A stretch of DNA of 64,000 nt from Pontibacter beigongshangensis. Its GTDB lineage: Bacteria; Bacteroidota; Bacteroidia; Cytophagales; Hymenobacteraceae. The notes under the pieces were generated by a model that did no database searches, was not told the origin of the DNA, and saw only the letters and a program-made list of their open reading frames with translations. Made by a program: the position numbers and the translations under genes. The stretch lies in NCBI RefSeq assembly GCF_014332515.1, contig NZ_VFSD01000010.1:1-64000 (forward strand), in the 5' to 3' direction. Of the stretch, positions 51,546 to 61,606 are shown piece by piece (within the stretch, counting starts at the first letter, position 1; each line of letters begins with the position of its first letter).

Positions 51546-52611
51546 CAGCAACAGTAAAGTAGAGAAAATTGCCAGCTTCGACCCGAATGGTGTAGGCGAT
51601 GTGAACGGCGGCCTGTTTGGGCTTCCTTTTACGATAGAGGAGGCTGAGGTGGTGATTGTGCCGGTGCCCTGGGAGGTAACCGTGTCTTACAGTGCCGGCA
51701 CAGCGCAGGGGCCGTTGGCCGTGAAAGAAGCCTCACCGCAACTCGACCTGTTTGAACCCGCCATTAAAGATGCCTGGAAACTGGGCATCGCCATGGAAGA
51801 AATCTCCTCTGACTGGGAAGCAACCAGCGAGGCGCTTCGTGGCAAGGCAGAATCGTACATTAACTGGCTGGAGGATGGCTGCCCTGCCTCGGAGCAGGAG
51901 GCCTATGCCAACCTGCCCATGGAGGTAACGCAGAAAGGGGGAGAGCTGCTGCAGTGGCTTAAATCCAAGGCGCTTAGCTACCTGGACCAGGGCAAACTGG
52001 TAGGTGTGCTGGGCGGCGACCACAGCACGCCGCTGGGCCTGATGCATGCGCTGGCCGAGCGCCACGAGGAGTTCGGCATTTTGCAGGTAGATGCGCACGC
52101 CGACCTGCGCGATGCCTACGAAGGTTTTACGTATTCACACGCCTCCATTATGTTCAATGCCCTGAAGCTGCCGCAGGTTAAGAAGCTGGTGCAGGTAGGC
52201 ATCCGCGACATTTGCCAGGCCGAGGCCGAAATGGCGGAACAATCTAACGGCCGGATCACTATTTTTTATGATGCCGTGCTGAAGGAGAACTTGTACGAAG
52301 GCGACAGCTGGAAGAAAGAATGTAAGAAAATAATCGCGCAGCTGCCGCAAAAAGTGTATATCAGCTTCGATATAGATGGCCTTGACCCAAAACTCTGCCC
52401 AGCCACGGGTACACCTGTGCCGGGCGGTCTGGAGTTTGAGCAGGCAGTGTACCTGATCAAAGCGCTCGTGAAATCAGGGCGCGAGATCATCGGTTTCGAC
52501 CTGTGCGAAGTAGCCCCCGGCGACAGCGAGTGGAACGGCAACGTAGGGGCCCGCCTGCTCTATAAGCTTTGCAACTGGATGGCGGTGTCGCAGAAGCGGC
52601 TGGAGGTGTAA
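51517..52611 (+). CDS. Agmatinase-family ureohydrolase
   Basis: A 364-residue binuclear-manganese hydrolase of the arginase/agmatinase fold. Metal ligands sit in [24 protein letters not shown] and [20 protein letters not shown]. Converting agmatine to putrescine would feed the SpeE domain encoded just upstream, whose reading frame it overlaps by 29 bases. That coupling supports a polyamine role over arginase or guanidine hydrolase, but substrate is not certain. A strong terminator follows at 52638-52680. Confidence 0.88.
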   Translation: MNTPLNQPINSNSKVEKIASFDPNGVGDVNGGLFGLPFTIEEAEVVIVPVPWEVTVSYSAGTAQGPLAVKEASPQLDLFEPAIKDAWKLGIAMEEISSDWEATSEALRGKAESYINWLEDGCPASEQEAYANLPMEVTQKGGELLQWLKSKALSYLDQGKLVGVLGGDHSTPLGLMHALAERHEEFGILQVDAHADLRDAYEGFTYSHASIMFNALKLPQVKKLVQVGIRDICQAEAEMAEQSNGRITIFYDAVLKENLYEGDSWKKECKKIIAQLPQKVYISFDIDGLDPKLCPATGTPVPGGLEFEQAVYLIKALVKSGREIIGFDLCEVAPGDSEWNGNVGARLLYKLCNWMAVSQKRLEV

Positions 52612-52637
52612 TCACCTAAACTGAATCAAGAGTTAAG

Positions 52638-52680
52638 AATAGACAAAGCCAATGCCCTGTAGGCATTGGCTTTGTCTATT
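52638..52680 (+). terminator. Intrinsic terminator of the polyamine operon
   Basis: Perfect 19-bp arms (52638-52656 and 52662-52680) with a 5-base loop, located 27 bases after the agmatinase stop. Confidence 0.9.
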
Positions 52681-52870
52681 TCAGTTATGGTTAAAATCAG
52701 CCTTGCTGTTGAAGTTGCCGGAATTACCGACACGCCCCTTACCAGGAAAGCGTGTATTTATTGCCAGCAGAGCAAAACGATGTGCAACTTAAGGAGGGCT
52801 TGCAGAAACTTATTGCCACACCTCCGGGGATAATTGAATTCCGAGGGTAGGCTTCTGTTTCAACTAAGTT

Positions 52871-52898
52871 AAGTATTCAAATAAAATTGCTCTTCCAG
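52871..52898 (+). repeat. Interspersed repeat, copy 21 (degenerate)
   Basis: Plus; AGTATTCAAATAAAATTGCTC then TTCCAG. Weakest copy accepted. Confidence 0.5.
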
Positions 52899-53074
52899 CG
52901 ATAAAAATATTATTTTAGCCGGGGCATATACAAAAAACTTTGCAGTTACAGGCTCACCTGTAACTGCAATAAGTACCGGGGAGTGCGTCATGAGCAGGAC
53001 TGCGGGTACTGGTTTAGCGATTTGGCATTATCTGTTAACTCTTTTCAAATGTAATATCTGATAAAAACCTATAC

Positions 53075-55546
53075 ATGAAAAAGCATTTTCTTCTTTGCCT
53101 CCCGTTCCTTCTCATCACCCTTTGTTGTTTTTCCCAGGTTAAGCCAACCACGCATAAGCTTTGGTACGAGCAATCGGCTACTAACTGGAACGAGGCCCTG
53201 CCCGTCGGTAATGGCCGGATCGGGGCCATGGTGTTTGGAGGAACTGCCAAAGAGCAGCTTCAGTTAAACGAAGAAACCGTTTGGGCAGGGGAACCGGGTA
53301 ACAATGTCATCCCTGCATTTTATAGCGAGTTGCCTCAAATCAGAAAGTTGCTGATGGAAGGAAAAAACAAGGAGGCGCAGGACCTGGCCATGCAGGTAGT
53401 TCCAAGGGCAGCCTCCCCAGACAATAACTACGGCATGCCTTACCAGCCAATAGGTAATCTGTTTATTGAATTCCCGGGGCACGACAAGGCGGCAAATTAT
53501 TATCGCGATCTGGACATACAGCAGGCTGTCGCGTCGGTATCCTATCAGGTAAACGGAGTAACTTACAAACGCGAAATTATATCCTCCTTTCCGGATGAGG
53601 TGATCATCGTGCGACTCACTGCAGATAAACGGAAAAGCCTGTCTTTTACCTTGGGCGCCGACAGTCCGCAGCTTAAAAACAGGGTGAGCACTCAGGGCAA
53701 TAAGCTCTTGCTCTCGGGCGTGTCTGGTAACGCTGATAACAAAACCGGCAAGGTGAAATTTCATACCGTTGTTCAGCCCGTACTTGAAGGTGGACGACTA
53801 ACTGCCACGGCGAACACGCTGACGGTAACCGGTGCCAGTGCCGCAACCATCTACATCTCGATGGGCACCAACTTTAAAAACTACAACGACCTGAGCGGCA
53901 ATGAAGAAAAGAGAGCCTCTGACTTTTTGGCTGCTGCGGTTAAAAAGAACTATAAGAAGGCAAAAGAAGCGCACACCAAGCACTACCGCACCTACTTCGA
54001 CAGGGTTTCGCTCGATTTAGGTGTAACAGAGGAGGCCAATAAGCCTACTGATGTCCGCCTGGCTGCCTTTGCCACAGGCAACGACCCACAGCTGGCGTCC
54101 TTATATTTTCAGTTCGGGCGTTACCTGCTTATCTCCAGCTCACAGCCCGGAACCCAGCCTGCCAACCTGCAGGGCATCTGGAACGATAAAGTGTCGCCTC
54201 CCTGGGACAGCAAGTACACCGTGAACATCAATACCGAGATGAACTACTGGCCCGCTGAGGTCACCAACCTGCCGGAGATGCACGAGCCGCTGTTCCGGAT
54301 GGTAAAAGAGCTGGCTGAGACAGGAAAAGAGACTGCGATTAAAATGTACGGAGCCCGAGGCTGGACCATGCACCACAACACCGATATCTGGCGCATGACC
54401 GGCCCCATAGACGGCGCTTTTTATGGACTTTGGCCTATGGGCGGCGCCTGGCTCACACAACACATGTGGCAGCATTACCTGTACACCGGCGATAAGAAGT
54501 TTCTGCAGGAAGTGTACCCGGTGCTGAAAGGGGCAGCCTGGTTCTATGCTGATGTGCTGCAGGAGGAGCCGGAAAACAAATGGCTGGTGGTAGCCCCCTC
54601 TATGTCGCCTGAAAATGCACACCAGAGCGGCGTGTCTATCGCGGCCGGTACCACCATGGATAACCAGCTGGTGTTCGATGTGTTCTCCAACGTAATTCAT
54701 GCGGCTGCCGCATTAGGCACCGACCTGGCTTTTGCCGACTCGCTAAAAACGATGCGCGACCGTTTGCCACCTATGCAGGTAGGGCAGCGCAGCCAGCTGC
54801 AGGAGTGGATGCACGACTGGGACCGCACCGACGATAAGCACCGGCACGTGTCGCACCTCTACGGGCTGTACCCAAGCAACCAGGTTTCGCCTTTCAGCCA
54901 GCCGCAACTGTTCGGTGCCGCCAGGAACTCCCTCGTGTACCGAGGCGATAAATCTACGGGCTGGTCTATGGGCTGGAAAGTGAACCTGTGGGCGAGGCTG
55001 CTGGACGGTAACCGGGCCTATAAACTGATAGAAGACCAGTTAACGCCAGCTCCAGTCGATTCGAAAGGGGAGAGTGGCGGCACCTACCCGAACTTGTTCG
55101 ATGCACATCCGCCCTTCCAGATAGACGGAAACTTTGGCTGCACAGCCGGAATAGCCGAAATGTTGCTGCAGAGCCACGATGGTGCCCTGCACCTGCTGCC
55201 CGCCCTGCCAGACAGGTGGCAGACTGGCGAAGTGAAAGGTCTGGTTGCCCGTGGAGGTTTTGTAGTGGACATGCGCTGGGAAAACGGCAAGGTAAAAAAC
55301 CTGTCCGTGCACTCGAAACTCGGTGGAAATTTAAGAATCAGAGCAACTGAAGCCTTGCGCGTAGAAGGTAAAGGTGAGATGAAGCAGGCAAGTGGGGGAA
55401 ATCCGAACGAGTTCTACCAGACAGCCAGTATAAAGGACCCACTAGTTTCGCCGAAGGCCGCTAATAAAACAGTAAATCTGCCAGCCACACAGCAAGTTGA
55501 TTTGGCCACCAGCAAAGGAAATACCTATCGGTTGGTAGCAAGATAA
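53075..55546 (+). CDS. Glycoside hydrolase family 95 (alpha-L-fucosidase/galactosidase type)
   Basis: A secreted 823-residue enzyme; signal peptide [20 protein letters not shown]. The N-terminal beta-domain opens [19 protein letters not shown]. The (alpha/alpha)6 barrel carries the expected residues: Asn pair in [12 protein letters not shown] (near 383), the general-acid Glu in [20 protein letters not shown], and Asp in [14 protein letters not shown]95 enzymes act on alpha-1,2-fucosides or alpha-L-galactosides of xyloglucan, RG-I or host glycans. With GH127, CE8 and CE12 in the same window, plant cell wall is the likelier source. Confidence 0.92.
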   Translation: MKKHFLLCLPFLLITLCCFSQVKPTTHKLWYEQSATNWNEALPVGNGRIGAMVFGGTAKEQLQLNEETVWAGEPGNNVIPAFYSELPQIRKLLMEGKNKEAQDLAMQVVPRAASPDNNYGMPYQPIGNLFIEFPGHDKAANYYRDLDIQQAVASVSYQVNGVTYKREIISSFPDEVIIVRLTADKRKSLSFTLGADSPQLKNRVSTQGNKLLLSGVSGNADNKTGKVKFHTVVQPVLEGGRLTATANTLTVTGASAATIYISMGTNFKNYNDLSGNEEKRASDFLAAAVKKNYKKAKEAHTKHYRTYFDRVSLDLGVTEEANKPTDVRLAAFATGNDPQLASLYFQFGRYLLISSSQPGTQPANLQGIWNDKVSPPWDSKYTVNINTEMNYWPAEVTNLPEMHEPLFRMVKELAETGKETAIKMYGARGWTMHHNTDIWRMTGPIDGAFYGLWPMGGAWLTQHMWQHYLYTGDKKFLQEVYPVLKGAAWFYADVLQEEPENKWLVVAPSMSPENAHQSGVSIAAGTTMDNQLVFDVFSNVIHAAAALGTDLAFADSLKTMRDRLPPMQVGQRSQLQEWMHDWDRTDDKHRHVSHLYGLYPSNQVSPFSQPQLFGAARNSLVYRGDKSTGWSMGWKVNLWARLLDGNRAYKLIEDQLTPAPVDSKGESGGTYPNLFDAHPPFQIDGNFGCTAGIAEMLLQSHDGALHLLPALPDRWQTGEVKGLVARGGFVVDMRWENGKVKNLSVHSKLGGNLRIRATEALRVEGKGEMKQASGGNPNEFYQTASIKDPLVSPKAANKTVNLPATQQVDLATSKGNTYRLVAR

Positions 55547-55813
55547 TTGATAGTGCGTATAATTCTTTCTCTTGCACTTGGCAAAGGAACGGCGTTAAGT
55601 AAGCAGGTAGATTTGCAGGAGCTTTACTGCTACAATAAACCTATAGATACCAATCTATGGGAGCTATGGGAGAAATTATACATTGCAAAAGCTTACTCAA
55701 ACTGTAACATTAGCTGGAGCAACACTGCTGGTCCAGGCAACAGAACTTATCTTTATAGGGGCACTTGCGTATAGCATCTCTATATATACACATGGATATA
55801 ATTGTTCTGAACT

Positions 55814-56146
55814 ATGGGAATAATAATTAAGATTTTACTCTCTGGCGTAGCCGTTTTGCTGGCTTCTTATATTTTGCCAGGCGTGCATGTGGCAGGGTTT
55901 CTGAGCGCGCTGATTGTAGCTGTTGTGCTGGCTGTACTCAATGCCATCGTGCGGCCCATCCTGATCCTGCTGACCATTCCGGTTACCATTATTACGTTGG
56001 GGCTTTTCCTGCTGGTAATCAATGCTGTTATTATCTTATTGGCGAGCACTGTGGTGTCGGGCTTTACTGTAGACGGCTTTTGGTGGGCCCTTATTTTCAG
56101 CCTCGTGCTATCTGTTATTTCAGCCATTCTGGATGCCATCTTTTAG
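55814..56146 (+). CDS. Small four-helix membrane protein, phage-holin-4 family (PF04020)
   Basis: 110 residues with four hydrophobic helices (about 4-24, 28-48, 52-78, 86-110) and the family pattern LPGVHVAGFLSALIVA, LNAIVRPILILLTIPVTIIT, VSGFTVDGFWWALIFSLVLS. Despite the family name, these chromosomal proteins are not proven holins. The convergent hairpin 56183-56245 follows. Confidence 0.88.
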   Translation: MGIIIKILLSGVAVLLASYILPGVHVAGFLSALIVAVVLAVLNAIVRPILILLTIPVTIITLGLFLLVINAVIILLASTVVSGFTVDGFWWALIFSLVLSVISAILDAIF

Positions 56147-56182
56147 TAAAGTCGGGTTGGCCTGCAGATTTTAGTAGCGTGT

Positions 56183-56245
56183 GTCTTTAACAAAACAGGC
56201 TGGGCCGGAAGAAAAACTTCCGGCCCAGCCTGTTTTGTTAAAGAC
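56183..56245. terminator. Perfect bidirectional hairpin
   Basis: 29-bp arms (56183-56211 and 56217-56245) are exactly complementary around a 5-base A loop, between the convergent stops at 56146 and 56259. GC-rich upper stem, A/T lower stem. Confidence 0.92.
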
Positions 56246-56258
56246 AGAGATTTGCTTT

Positions 56259-56606
56259 TTACATAGTAGAGGCATGGTCTCCGACCCAGGCTTCGCAGGC
56301 GTCGGCACACTCCTTACAGGCATCGGCGCATTTCTGGCAGTGGTCGTGTTGGTGCTGTCGGCATTCTGCCTCGCATAGCCTGCATATTTCTATACATTCT
56401 TTCATCACATGTTTGGCGTGAGGTGAGTTTCTGGCTACAAACCTTGCTGTAAGGGTACAGATGTCGGCGCAGTCGCGGTCCAGCATAATACATTTCACCA
56501 TCATTTTAACATCATCTTCCTGCAGGCACATGGTGGCGCAGGTCTCGCAGGCAGTGATACACTTAATCAGCAGGTGCTGCAGTTCATTCGTTTTTTCAGA
56601 TTTCAT
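56259..56606 (-). CDS. Four-helix-bundle copper-binding protein (DUF326/Csp type)
   Basis: 115 residues with 14 Cys arranged in helices (CITACETCATMCLQ, CIMLDRDCADICTL, CIEICRLCEAECRQ, CQKCADACKECADACEAW) and a His-rich turn HQHDHCQKC. This is the cytosolic copper-storage (Csp3-like) pattern; metal loading is inferred. There is no signal peptide, so cytosolic location is likely. No copper regulator or transporter is adjacent. Confidence 0.88.
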   Translation of the reverse strand: MKSEKTNELQHLLIKCITACETCATMCLQEDDVKMMVKCIMLDRDCADICTLTARFVARNSPHAKHVMKECIEICRLCEAECRQHQHDHCQKCADACKECADACEAWVGDHASTM

Positions 56607-56753
56607 AGCTTATCCGTTTTAGTTGAATATACTAATAGGTACGGGCTGAATGTGCAGTGGTTCAGATCTTGGAAAATGGAGTTGAGTTGTGTCCGATGTC
56701 AGACGCTGCTTCCTGCATCGAGGCCCTGAGGCGGAATTTCTGTTATCTGAAGC

Positions 56754-56784
56754 AAATTATTCAAATAAAAGAGGCCCTCCAGAG
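56754..56784 (+). repeat. Interspersed repeat, copy 22
   Basis: Plus; AAATTATTCAAATAAAAG, GC end GCCCTCCAGAG, then CTTCTGCTGA. Confidence 0.9.
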
Positions 56785-56814
56785 GCACTTCTGCTGATCC
56801 TGTTGGGGAAACGT

Positions 56815-57747
56815 TTAATCGATCTGGTTGATAACGAAACGCTCAGGATAATGCTGTTCGTAAAGGGCGTGGAGCATGCCGTCTTTCAGGCCTACGGCAG
56901 GCACCAGCATGGTGTCCAGGCGTGCCCACCGCATGGCAGACAGGTAGATTTCAGCGGCTGGCAGAATAACGTCGGCACGGTCTGGGTTCAAAAGGAGTCT
57001 GGTAAGGCGGTCTTCCATGCTGGTGGCCGCTATGCGGGCAGTAACTTCTTCTATCTGCTGCAGCGTTATCGGCTTGCCTGCCGCCTGCCCGGCCAGTTCA
57101 AAAATCTTGTTGATGTTTCCGCCGGTGGCAATGGCTTGTGTCAGGGCAAACCGGCTGGTGTTTTCCTCAATCCAGTAGCGCATCGAGTCCCATAGCTCCG
57201 CCGATTCGTTGCCCTGCATGTGGCGGATGGAGCCTTGTTCAAAAGACTTCGACACCATCTTTTCGCGGTTCACATAAATGTTGAATTCGGTGCTGCCGCC
57301 GCCCACATCTATGTGCAGGTAATTCTGGTCGTCTAGGAAATTAATGATTACCTTGTTAATCAGATCAGCTTCTGTTACACCGTCTATAACCTGGATGTGC
57401 ATGCCGATGGCATCGTAAACACGGGCTCTCACCTCCTCAGAATTAAGTGCGGTGCGCATGGCGGAGGTGGCGCAAACCATAAAGTGCTCCACATCGTGCA
57501 CATCTATCAGCAACTGAAAAGAGTGCATGAGCTTTATGAACTTGCCTATCTTGTACTCACTAATGTAACCTGAGTCGAAAACATCTTCTCCAAACCTGAT
57601 CGCATAACGCACATACTCCACACGCTTAAAAGTTACGAGTCCGTTTTGGTTAAACACATTCGTGATCTGGCATCTGGCAGCGTTGGAGCCGATATCTATG
57701 GCAGCTAACTTCAAAAATCTATAAGTGTTTTTTGGGTTGAACGACAT
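56815..57747 (-). CDS. ppx: Ppx/GppA-type exopolyphosphatase
   Basis: A cytoplasmic phosphatase of the ASKHA fold, 310 residues, without the C-terminal HD-like domain of long Ppx. Motifs are LAAIDIGSNAARCQI, the switch MVCATSAMRTALN, LHIDVGGGSTEF and IATGGNINKIF. It should cleave polyphosphate and/or pppGpp. The catalytic Glu of the YVNRE...FEQGSIR segment is present. The start is the ATG at 57747; the M23 gene follows upstream after 82 bases on the same strand. Confidence 0.88.
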   Translation of the reverse strand: MSFNPKNTYRFLKLAAIDIGSNAARCQITNVFNQNGLVTFKRVEYVRYAIRFGEDVFDSGYISEYKIGKFIKLMHSFQLLIDVHDVEHFMVCATSAMRTALNSEEVRARVYDAIGMHIQVIDGVTEADLINKVIINFLDDQNYLHIDVGGGSTEFNIYVNREKMVSKSFEQGSIRHMQGNESAELWDSMRYWIEENTSRFALTQAIATGGNINKIFELAGQAAGKPITLQQIEEVTARIAATSMEDRLTRLLLNPDRADVILPAAEIYLSAMRWARLDTMLVPAVGLKDGMLHALYEQHYPERFVINQID

Positions 57748-57829
57748 TAATCTGCATCAAATATAACATAAAAACCCGCTCCCTGAAAGTTCCTTTTGCT
57801 GCTCTTACTCCTTAAATACCTCCTGTTGG

Positions 57830-59188
57830 CTAATTTAAGGGAGTATAGAGCCAGCCGATTTCGCCTCCTTCGGTCTGCACCAGCTCAAATCCTTCATAAA
57901 TGCCCAGCACAGCTATCGGACTGCCTGCCGTCATGCTGTCTTTGGGGGCAGCCTGAGGGTGAGCCTCATCGAGCAGGGCCGATGCGGCTGCCAGTTCCTT
58001 GTGGCGCACTGGCTTACTGGTTGCCTCTACCAGGCTGGCGGCAATGTATCCCTGGGCCCCATTGGGCAACAGTATGCGGTACCAGGTGCCGCTGCCGCCG
58101 GTTACCTGCAGGGGGGTGTGCCGAGGCAGTGTAGTGTAAACCCCGGTTTTGGTAGATGGCTGCAGCCGGATATTAGCCTGCCTGGCCGAAACACGCACCC
58201 AGTTGCCAACATGGGCCAGGTTTACCTGCACAGCCGGAGCAGCCTGGGCAGGCTGGTGCAGGTAGGGGTAAGGGTTGGTAGCGCCCCTGCCGGCGAGGTA
58301 AATGCCAAAGTGCAGGTGTGGTGCAGTAGTAATGGCATTGCCGGTGTTCCCAACCAGACCCAGCGTGTCGCCTACAGTTACCCGCTGCCCCGGTGCCACC
58401 AACTGCCTGTCGAGGTGGGCGTAGTAGAGGTTGTATCTGCGTCTCGCATCCGATAGCCACACCACGTTGCCGCCTCTTGTGTTGGTGCCCACACGGGTTA
58501 CAATGCCATCTACGGAGGCAATAACAGGCGTGCCCCGGGGAGCAAAAACATCCACGCCCTCATGCCGCCTGGCACCGGCATCGCGCGGGTCGCCCCAGAT
58601 GCTGGAGATGTTGCGGCTCGACTTGCCCGGAACCGGGAAGGCCAGCGTGGGCTGCACCTGTATGCTAATGGTGTACTGTGCACTACGGAGCAGTTCTGGC
58701 TGCAGCCGCAGGATGTGCGGCCTGTCGTCGTTTACTTCGTAGATCAGCCTTACAGCGGTGGTATCGGCGGTGGCTACATGCTTTGGTTGGTCTGATCGGT
58801 TAGCCGGAGCTTCAAACAGATCCATAAATACCGCCGTTGTTTCTTTTGCCCGCAGTTCCAGGTCTATTACAAGCCGTTCGCCTTGCTGTGCCTGCACGCG
58901 GTAGCCCAAAGCCCTAGGCTTGCCGGCGGCAAAGTACCCGGTCTCCTTAAAAGGCAGCGTTACGGTTATGGAATCCTGCAATGCCCTGTTGCCTGCTGCC
59001 AGCCATTCCTGACCCAGGGCAGTCTGGTCCAGGTTGGCATCTCTCAGGGAGGAGGCGTAGCGTTCGTACGGGGTTTCTTTCTTAAAGACGCCCCGCAGGG
59101 TTTTCTGGCTCCCGCATCCGGCAACCACTACTATCATGACTAAATAACTTAAAATATGTAAATGCTTTTTTAAAGGCTGGAACCTCAT
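57830..59188 (-). CDS. M23 metallopeptidase lipoprotein with SH3 domain
   Basis: A 452-residue envelope lipoprotein: basic N-terminus, hydrophobic stretch and lipobox VVAGC with Cys near residue 25. The M23 (LytM) domain around 205-320 has zinc ligands His and Asp in HEGVDVFAPRGTPVIASVDG and His-x-His in APHLHFGIYL. A bacterial SH3 domain follows (VRVSARQANIRLQPSTKT ... WYRILLPNGAQGYIAASLVE). It should cleave peptidoglycan cross-bridges or activate amidases. Both catalytic motifs are intact. Confidence 0.93.
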   Translation of the reverse strand: MRFQPLKKHLHILSYLVMIVVVAGCGSQKTLRGVFKKETPYERYASSLRDANLDQTALGQEWLAAGNRALQDSITVTLPFKETGYFAAGKPRALGYRVQAQQGERLVIDLELRAKETTAVFMDLFEAPANRSDQPKHVATADTTAVRLIYEVNDDRPHILRLQPELLRSAQYTISIQVQPTLAFPVPGKSSRNISSIWGDPRDAGARRHEGVDVFAPRGTPVIASVDGIVTRVGTNTRGGNVVWLSDARRRYNLYYAHLDRQLVAPGQRVTVGDTLGLVGNTGNAITTAPHLHFGIYLAGRGATNPYPYLHQPAQAAPAVQVNLAHVGNWVRVSARQANIRLQPSTKTGVYTTLPRHTPLQVTGGSGTWYRILLPNGAQGYIAASLVEATSKPVRHKELAAASALLDEAHPQAAPKDSMTAGSPIAVLGIYEGFELVQTEGGEIGWLYTPLN

Positions 59189-59378
59189 AATTATTTGCTG
59201 AGATGTGGTGCTACTTGTATTAATACCAGAATTTTACCAAAAATGATGCCCTTATTTTTTGTGGCTGTAAAAGTGTGGTGGCAGAGCAAGTGAGTTGATA
59301 ATCAACAACTGATATGGAACGCATTAGCCCCTGGTACGTAAAACAGGGTTTGAGTGCAGTATTAGATTTTATGCAGTT

Positions 59379-60242
59379 ATGAAAAAATTAAGGTTGAAAT
59401 ACAGGAGTAAGAAGATGGCAAAAAAGCTTATACCGCTTTTTGCCCCACTTATCCTGTCGCCGGTTGCAATACCTGCTGGTCAGACGGTAGCGAAGCCGGA
59501 CTCGAGGCGCATAAAAAGCAAGTTAATGACCTATAAAGTCATGAAGTTCGACCAGATTGCTTATTCTTTGTATGATGAGATGCAGCTGCAGGAGGAGGGA
59601 TTGCGCTTTGAGGTTTTCAGTAAGGCGCTGGCAGGTTACTACAACCTGAAGCACGACGGGAAGCTGTCGGAGAAAGGAATCATTACAATGGTAGATTTTA
59701 CCAAATCATCGCGGGAGAAAAGGCTTTGGGTGATAGATGTTCATAAAAAAGACCTGCTTTTTAACACGTATGTGTCGCATGGCCGCAATTCCGGGGAGGA
59801 GTTTGCCGAAAGTTTTTCTAATAAGTATGGGTCTTATATGAGCAGCATCGGGTTCTATGTAACCGAAGGCACATACTACGGCAAGCATGGCCTTTCTCTG
59901 AAGCTAAACGGCATGGATGAGAATTTCAATACCAATGCCCTGGATCGTTGTATTGTGATGCATGGGGCGGAATATGCCTCAGAGGCTTTTATTGAGCAGT
60001 CGGGCCGGCTTGGCAGGAGCCTGGGCTGCCCGGCGCTGCCCATGGAGGAGCATGAAGACATCATCAACACCGTGGTTGGCAACACCACCCTGTATGTCCA
60101 CGCCTCCGACGATTCCTATACTTCGCACTACCTGGACCACGCCAATGCCCTGGCAGAAATGGTGCAGGAGCATAAACTGGAGCTACCTGACGACCAAGAA
60201 CGCTTGCATAACAGGCCTGAAGAAGGGCTGGCTTCGATCTAA
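59379..60242 (+). CDS. Murein L,D-transpeptidase catalytic domain protein (YkuD_2)
   Basis: 287 residues. Basic N-terminus then a hydrophobic segment (about 14-36) as signal peptide or anchor. The catalytic region has H195 in CIVMHGAEYAS and C217 in GRSLGCPALP, the HxG...SxGCP arrangement of the YkuD_2 family. Predicted to form or edit L,D-cross-links in the periplasm. It is divergent from the M23 gene (190 bases apart). Confidence 0.88.
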   Translation: MKKLRLKYRSKKMAKKLIPLFAPLILSPVAIPAGQTVAKPDSRRIKSKLMTYKVMKFDQIAYSLYDEMQLQEEGLRFEVFSKALAGYYNLKHDGKLSEKGIITMVDFTKSSREKRLWVIDVHKKDLLFNTYVSHGRNSGEEFAESFSNKYGSYMSSIGFYVTEGTYYGKHGLSLKLNGMDENFNTNALDRCIVMHGAEYASEAFIEQSGRLGRSLGCPALPMEEHEDIINTVVGNTTLYVHASDDSYTSHYLDHANALAEMVQEHKLELPDDQERLHNRPEEGLASI

Positions 60243-60264
60243 TGTAATTTTGAAAACTTTCAGA

Positions 60265-60300
60265 AAAAGAGGGCATCCTAGGTTCAGGATGCCCTCTTTT
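60265..60300 (+). terminator. Intrinsic terminator of the L,D-transpeptidase gene
   Basis: Perfect 15-bp arms (60265-60279 and 60286-60300) with GAGGGCATCC at the top and a T run, 22 bases after the stop. Confidence 0.88.
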
Positions 60301-60838
60301 ATTTCCAGATTACGATAAGCGGACTCTACCCAACAAGAATAAGGTTTGCGAATAGAGGGTTTAAAAAAGACAGGAAAGCCGAACTTTGTGATGACCAAAC
60401 CTAAGAATTCGCTTTCCGGTCGTGAAGAAATACTTCAGAGCCAAAATTAAAGAAATATTCGAAAGAGTACCACGGCAATGGCAAAAGGAAAAGGCGACAA
60501 AGAGTTATTTATGAAGCAATAGTCAGGAACTATCTATAGTAAGAGCATCGCTACCGCACGGTTTCAGCCTTTTCTTGTCCCATAACTAGTCGGGAAGCCC
60601 TACATCGACTATAAGATCGGCAACCATGCGTTTTTTATGCATCCAAAGCAGTTGCGACCTTTCCTTCTCCGTTTCCTGTGCCCTGACTGGGAACTTCTGT
60701 ATTGCCTGCAAGCGTCATTAGCCATCCAAAATGTGGTTCTGTCGGGGCACAGAGCCGGGTGGCTAGGCTTCTTTATGCTTACAAAAGCTATGAGACCGGG
60801 TAAGGCTTTCAGCTCACGTTAGCGAAACACTCGCTTTT
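60301..60838. other. 540-base region without supported gene
   Basis: One short plus-strand frame near 60420-60513 reads YFRAKIKEIFERVPRQWQKE before a stop, possibly a remnant, but has no start and no recognised family. The open frame 60637-60822 has no features. No repeat copy is seen. Confidence 0.5.
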
Positions 60839-61606
60839 CTAAAGAACGGGGCGCCTGTCGAGGTCTTTTATTTCTTTCAGATAAGCCCGGGGCAGTATGA
60901 CAGCTTTTAGCAACCAGTCCATGCGGAGCTTCCGGCTTAGTTTGTATACCGCCAGCACAGGCGAGAGGAGTTGAAGTGGCCCAAGCCCCAGCAACTGCTT
61001 TATTTTATCGGGAACAACCATTTTCTGGGCTTCGACCAGGAGCAGGTAACGCACCCCACCCAAGTGCTTTTTGTACTGGCGGTACAGATCTGTGGTGTAA
61101 TGACTTTTCTCCAGGTCCTGCTGCAGGTGCTCTTCCCGCATGACCTGCCACTGCTGGTAAGTGGTCGGTAGGCCTGTTACCCCCATCCGGCTGCCCACTC
61201 TGTGAAACACCTCAAACACCTCTGTCTTCTCCTCTACGCTCAGCTCCCTTTCCAGCACCTCAAACGCCCTGATGGAGTAATCGATCAGCATAAAAAGCAC
61301 GTCGCGATAAGCCCAGTCGGGGATAGACCGGCCTCGTTTGGCTTCTACACCAGCATGTATGGTGGCCATGGTGTCGATGGTGGCCAGGGCTGCTGCTTCT
61401 TCAGAAAAAACGATTCGGCGGGCATAGGCTACCGTGGAAAACAGCCGGGCAAGGGGGGCGGCAGGCAAACGGCCGGTAAAGTAAAGCCAGTCCACCGCCT
61501 TGTTTAAGGCAAACTCGGCAGAGGAGCCGGCAAAAATAAAGAGGATGGTATCGCCGCTACCCCAGATCCTGCGCACCACAGAGTCTTTCGAAACAAAATA
61601 ATTCAT
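60839..61606 (-). CDS. Oxygenase MpaB family (DUF2236) protein
   Basis: 255 residues from the ATG at 61606; upstream in-frame sequence to 61693 lacks conservation. The N-terminal NYFVSKDSVVRRIWGSGDTI, conserved Asp/Glu/His-containing helices (MATIHAGVEAKRGRSIPDWA; HRVGSRMGVTGLPTTYQQW) and basic C-terminus match the DUF2236 family, whose fungal relative MpaB cleaves polyprenyl chains with heme. Its substrate here is unknown. The call is by pattern only. Confidence 0.75.
   Translation of the reverse strand: MNYFVSKDSVVRRIWGSGDTILFIFAGSSAEFALNKAVDWLYFTGRLPAAPLARLFSTVAYARRIVFSEEAAALATIDTMATIHAGVEAKRGRSIPDWAYRDVLFMLIDYSIRAFEVLERELSVEEKTEVFEVFHRVGSRMGVTGLPTTYQQWQVMREEHLQQDLEKSHYTTDLYRQYKKHLGGVRYLLLVEAQKMVVPDKIKQLLGLGPLQLLSPVLAVYKLSRKLRMDWLLKAVILPRAYLKEIKDLDRRPVL

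Larger units (their letters stand above)
52612..53074. other. Intergenic region with terminator and a possible coding remnant
   Basis: After the terminator, the plus-strand frame 52713-52850 stays open for 45 codons and reads protein-like (YQESVYLLPAEQND, VQLKEGLQKLIATPPGII), ending at TAG 52848-52850, without a start. This may be a decayed gene. A degenerate repeat copy is at 52871-52898. Confidence 0.45.

Noticed and set aside
52712..52850. Reading the region after the polyamine operon as a complete small gene
   Set aside because: The protein-like frame has no start codon after the upstream stop, so at most it is a remnant.
55814..56146. Prophage or lysis cassette based on the 'phage holin' label
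   Set aside because: The PF04020 family is widespread on chromosomes, and there are no endolysin, integrase or phage structural genes nearby.
60637..60822. 61-residue open frame after the L,D-transpeptidase gene
   Set aside because: Low-complexity hydrophobic translation, no motif, no conserved context.
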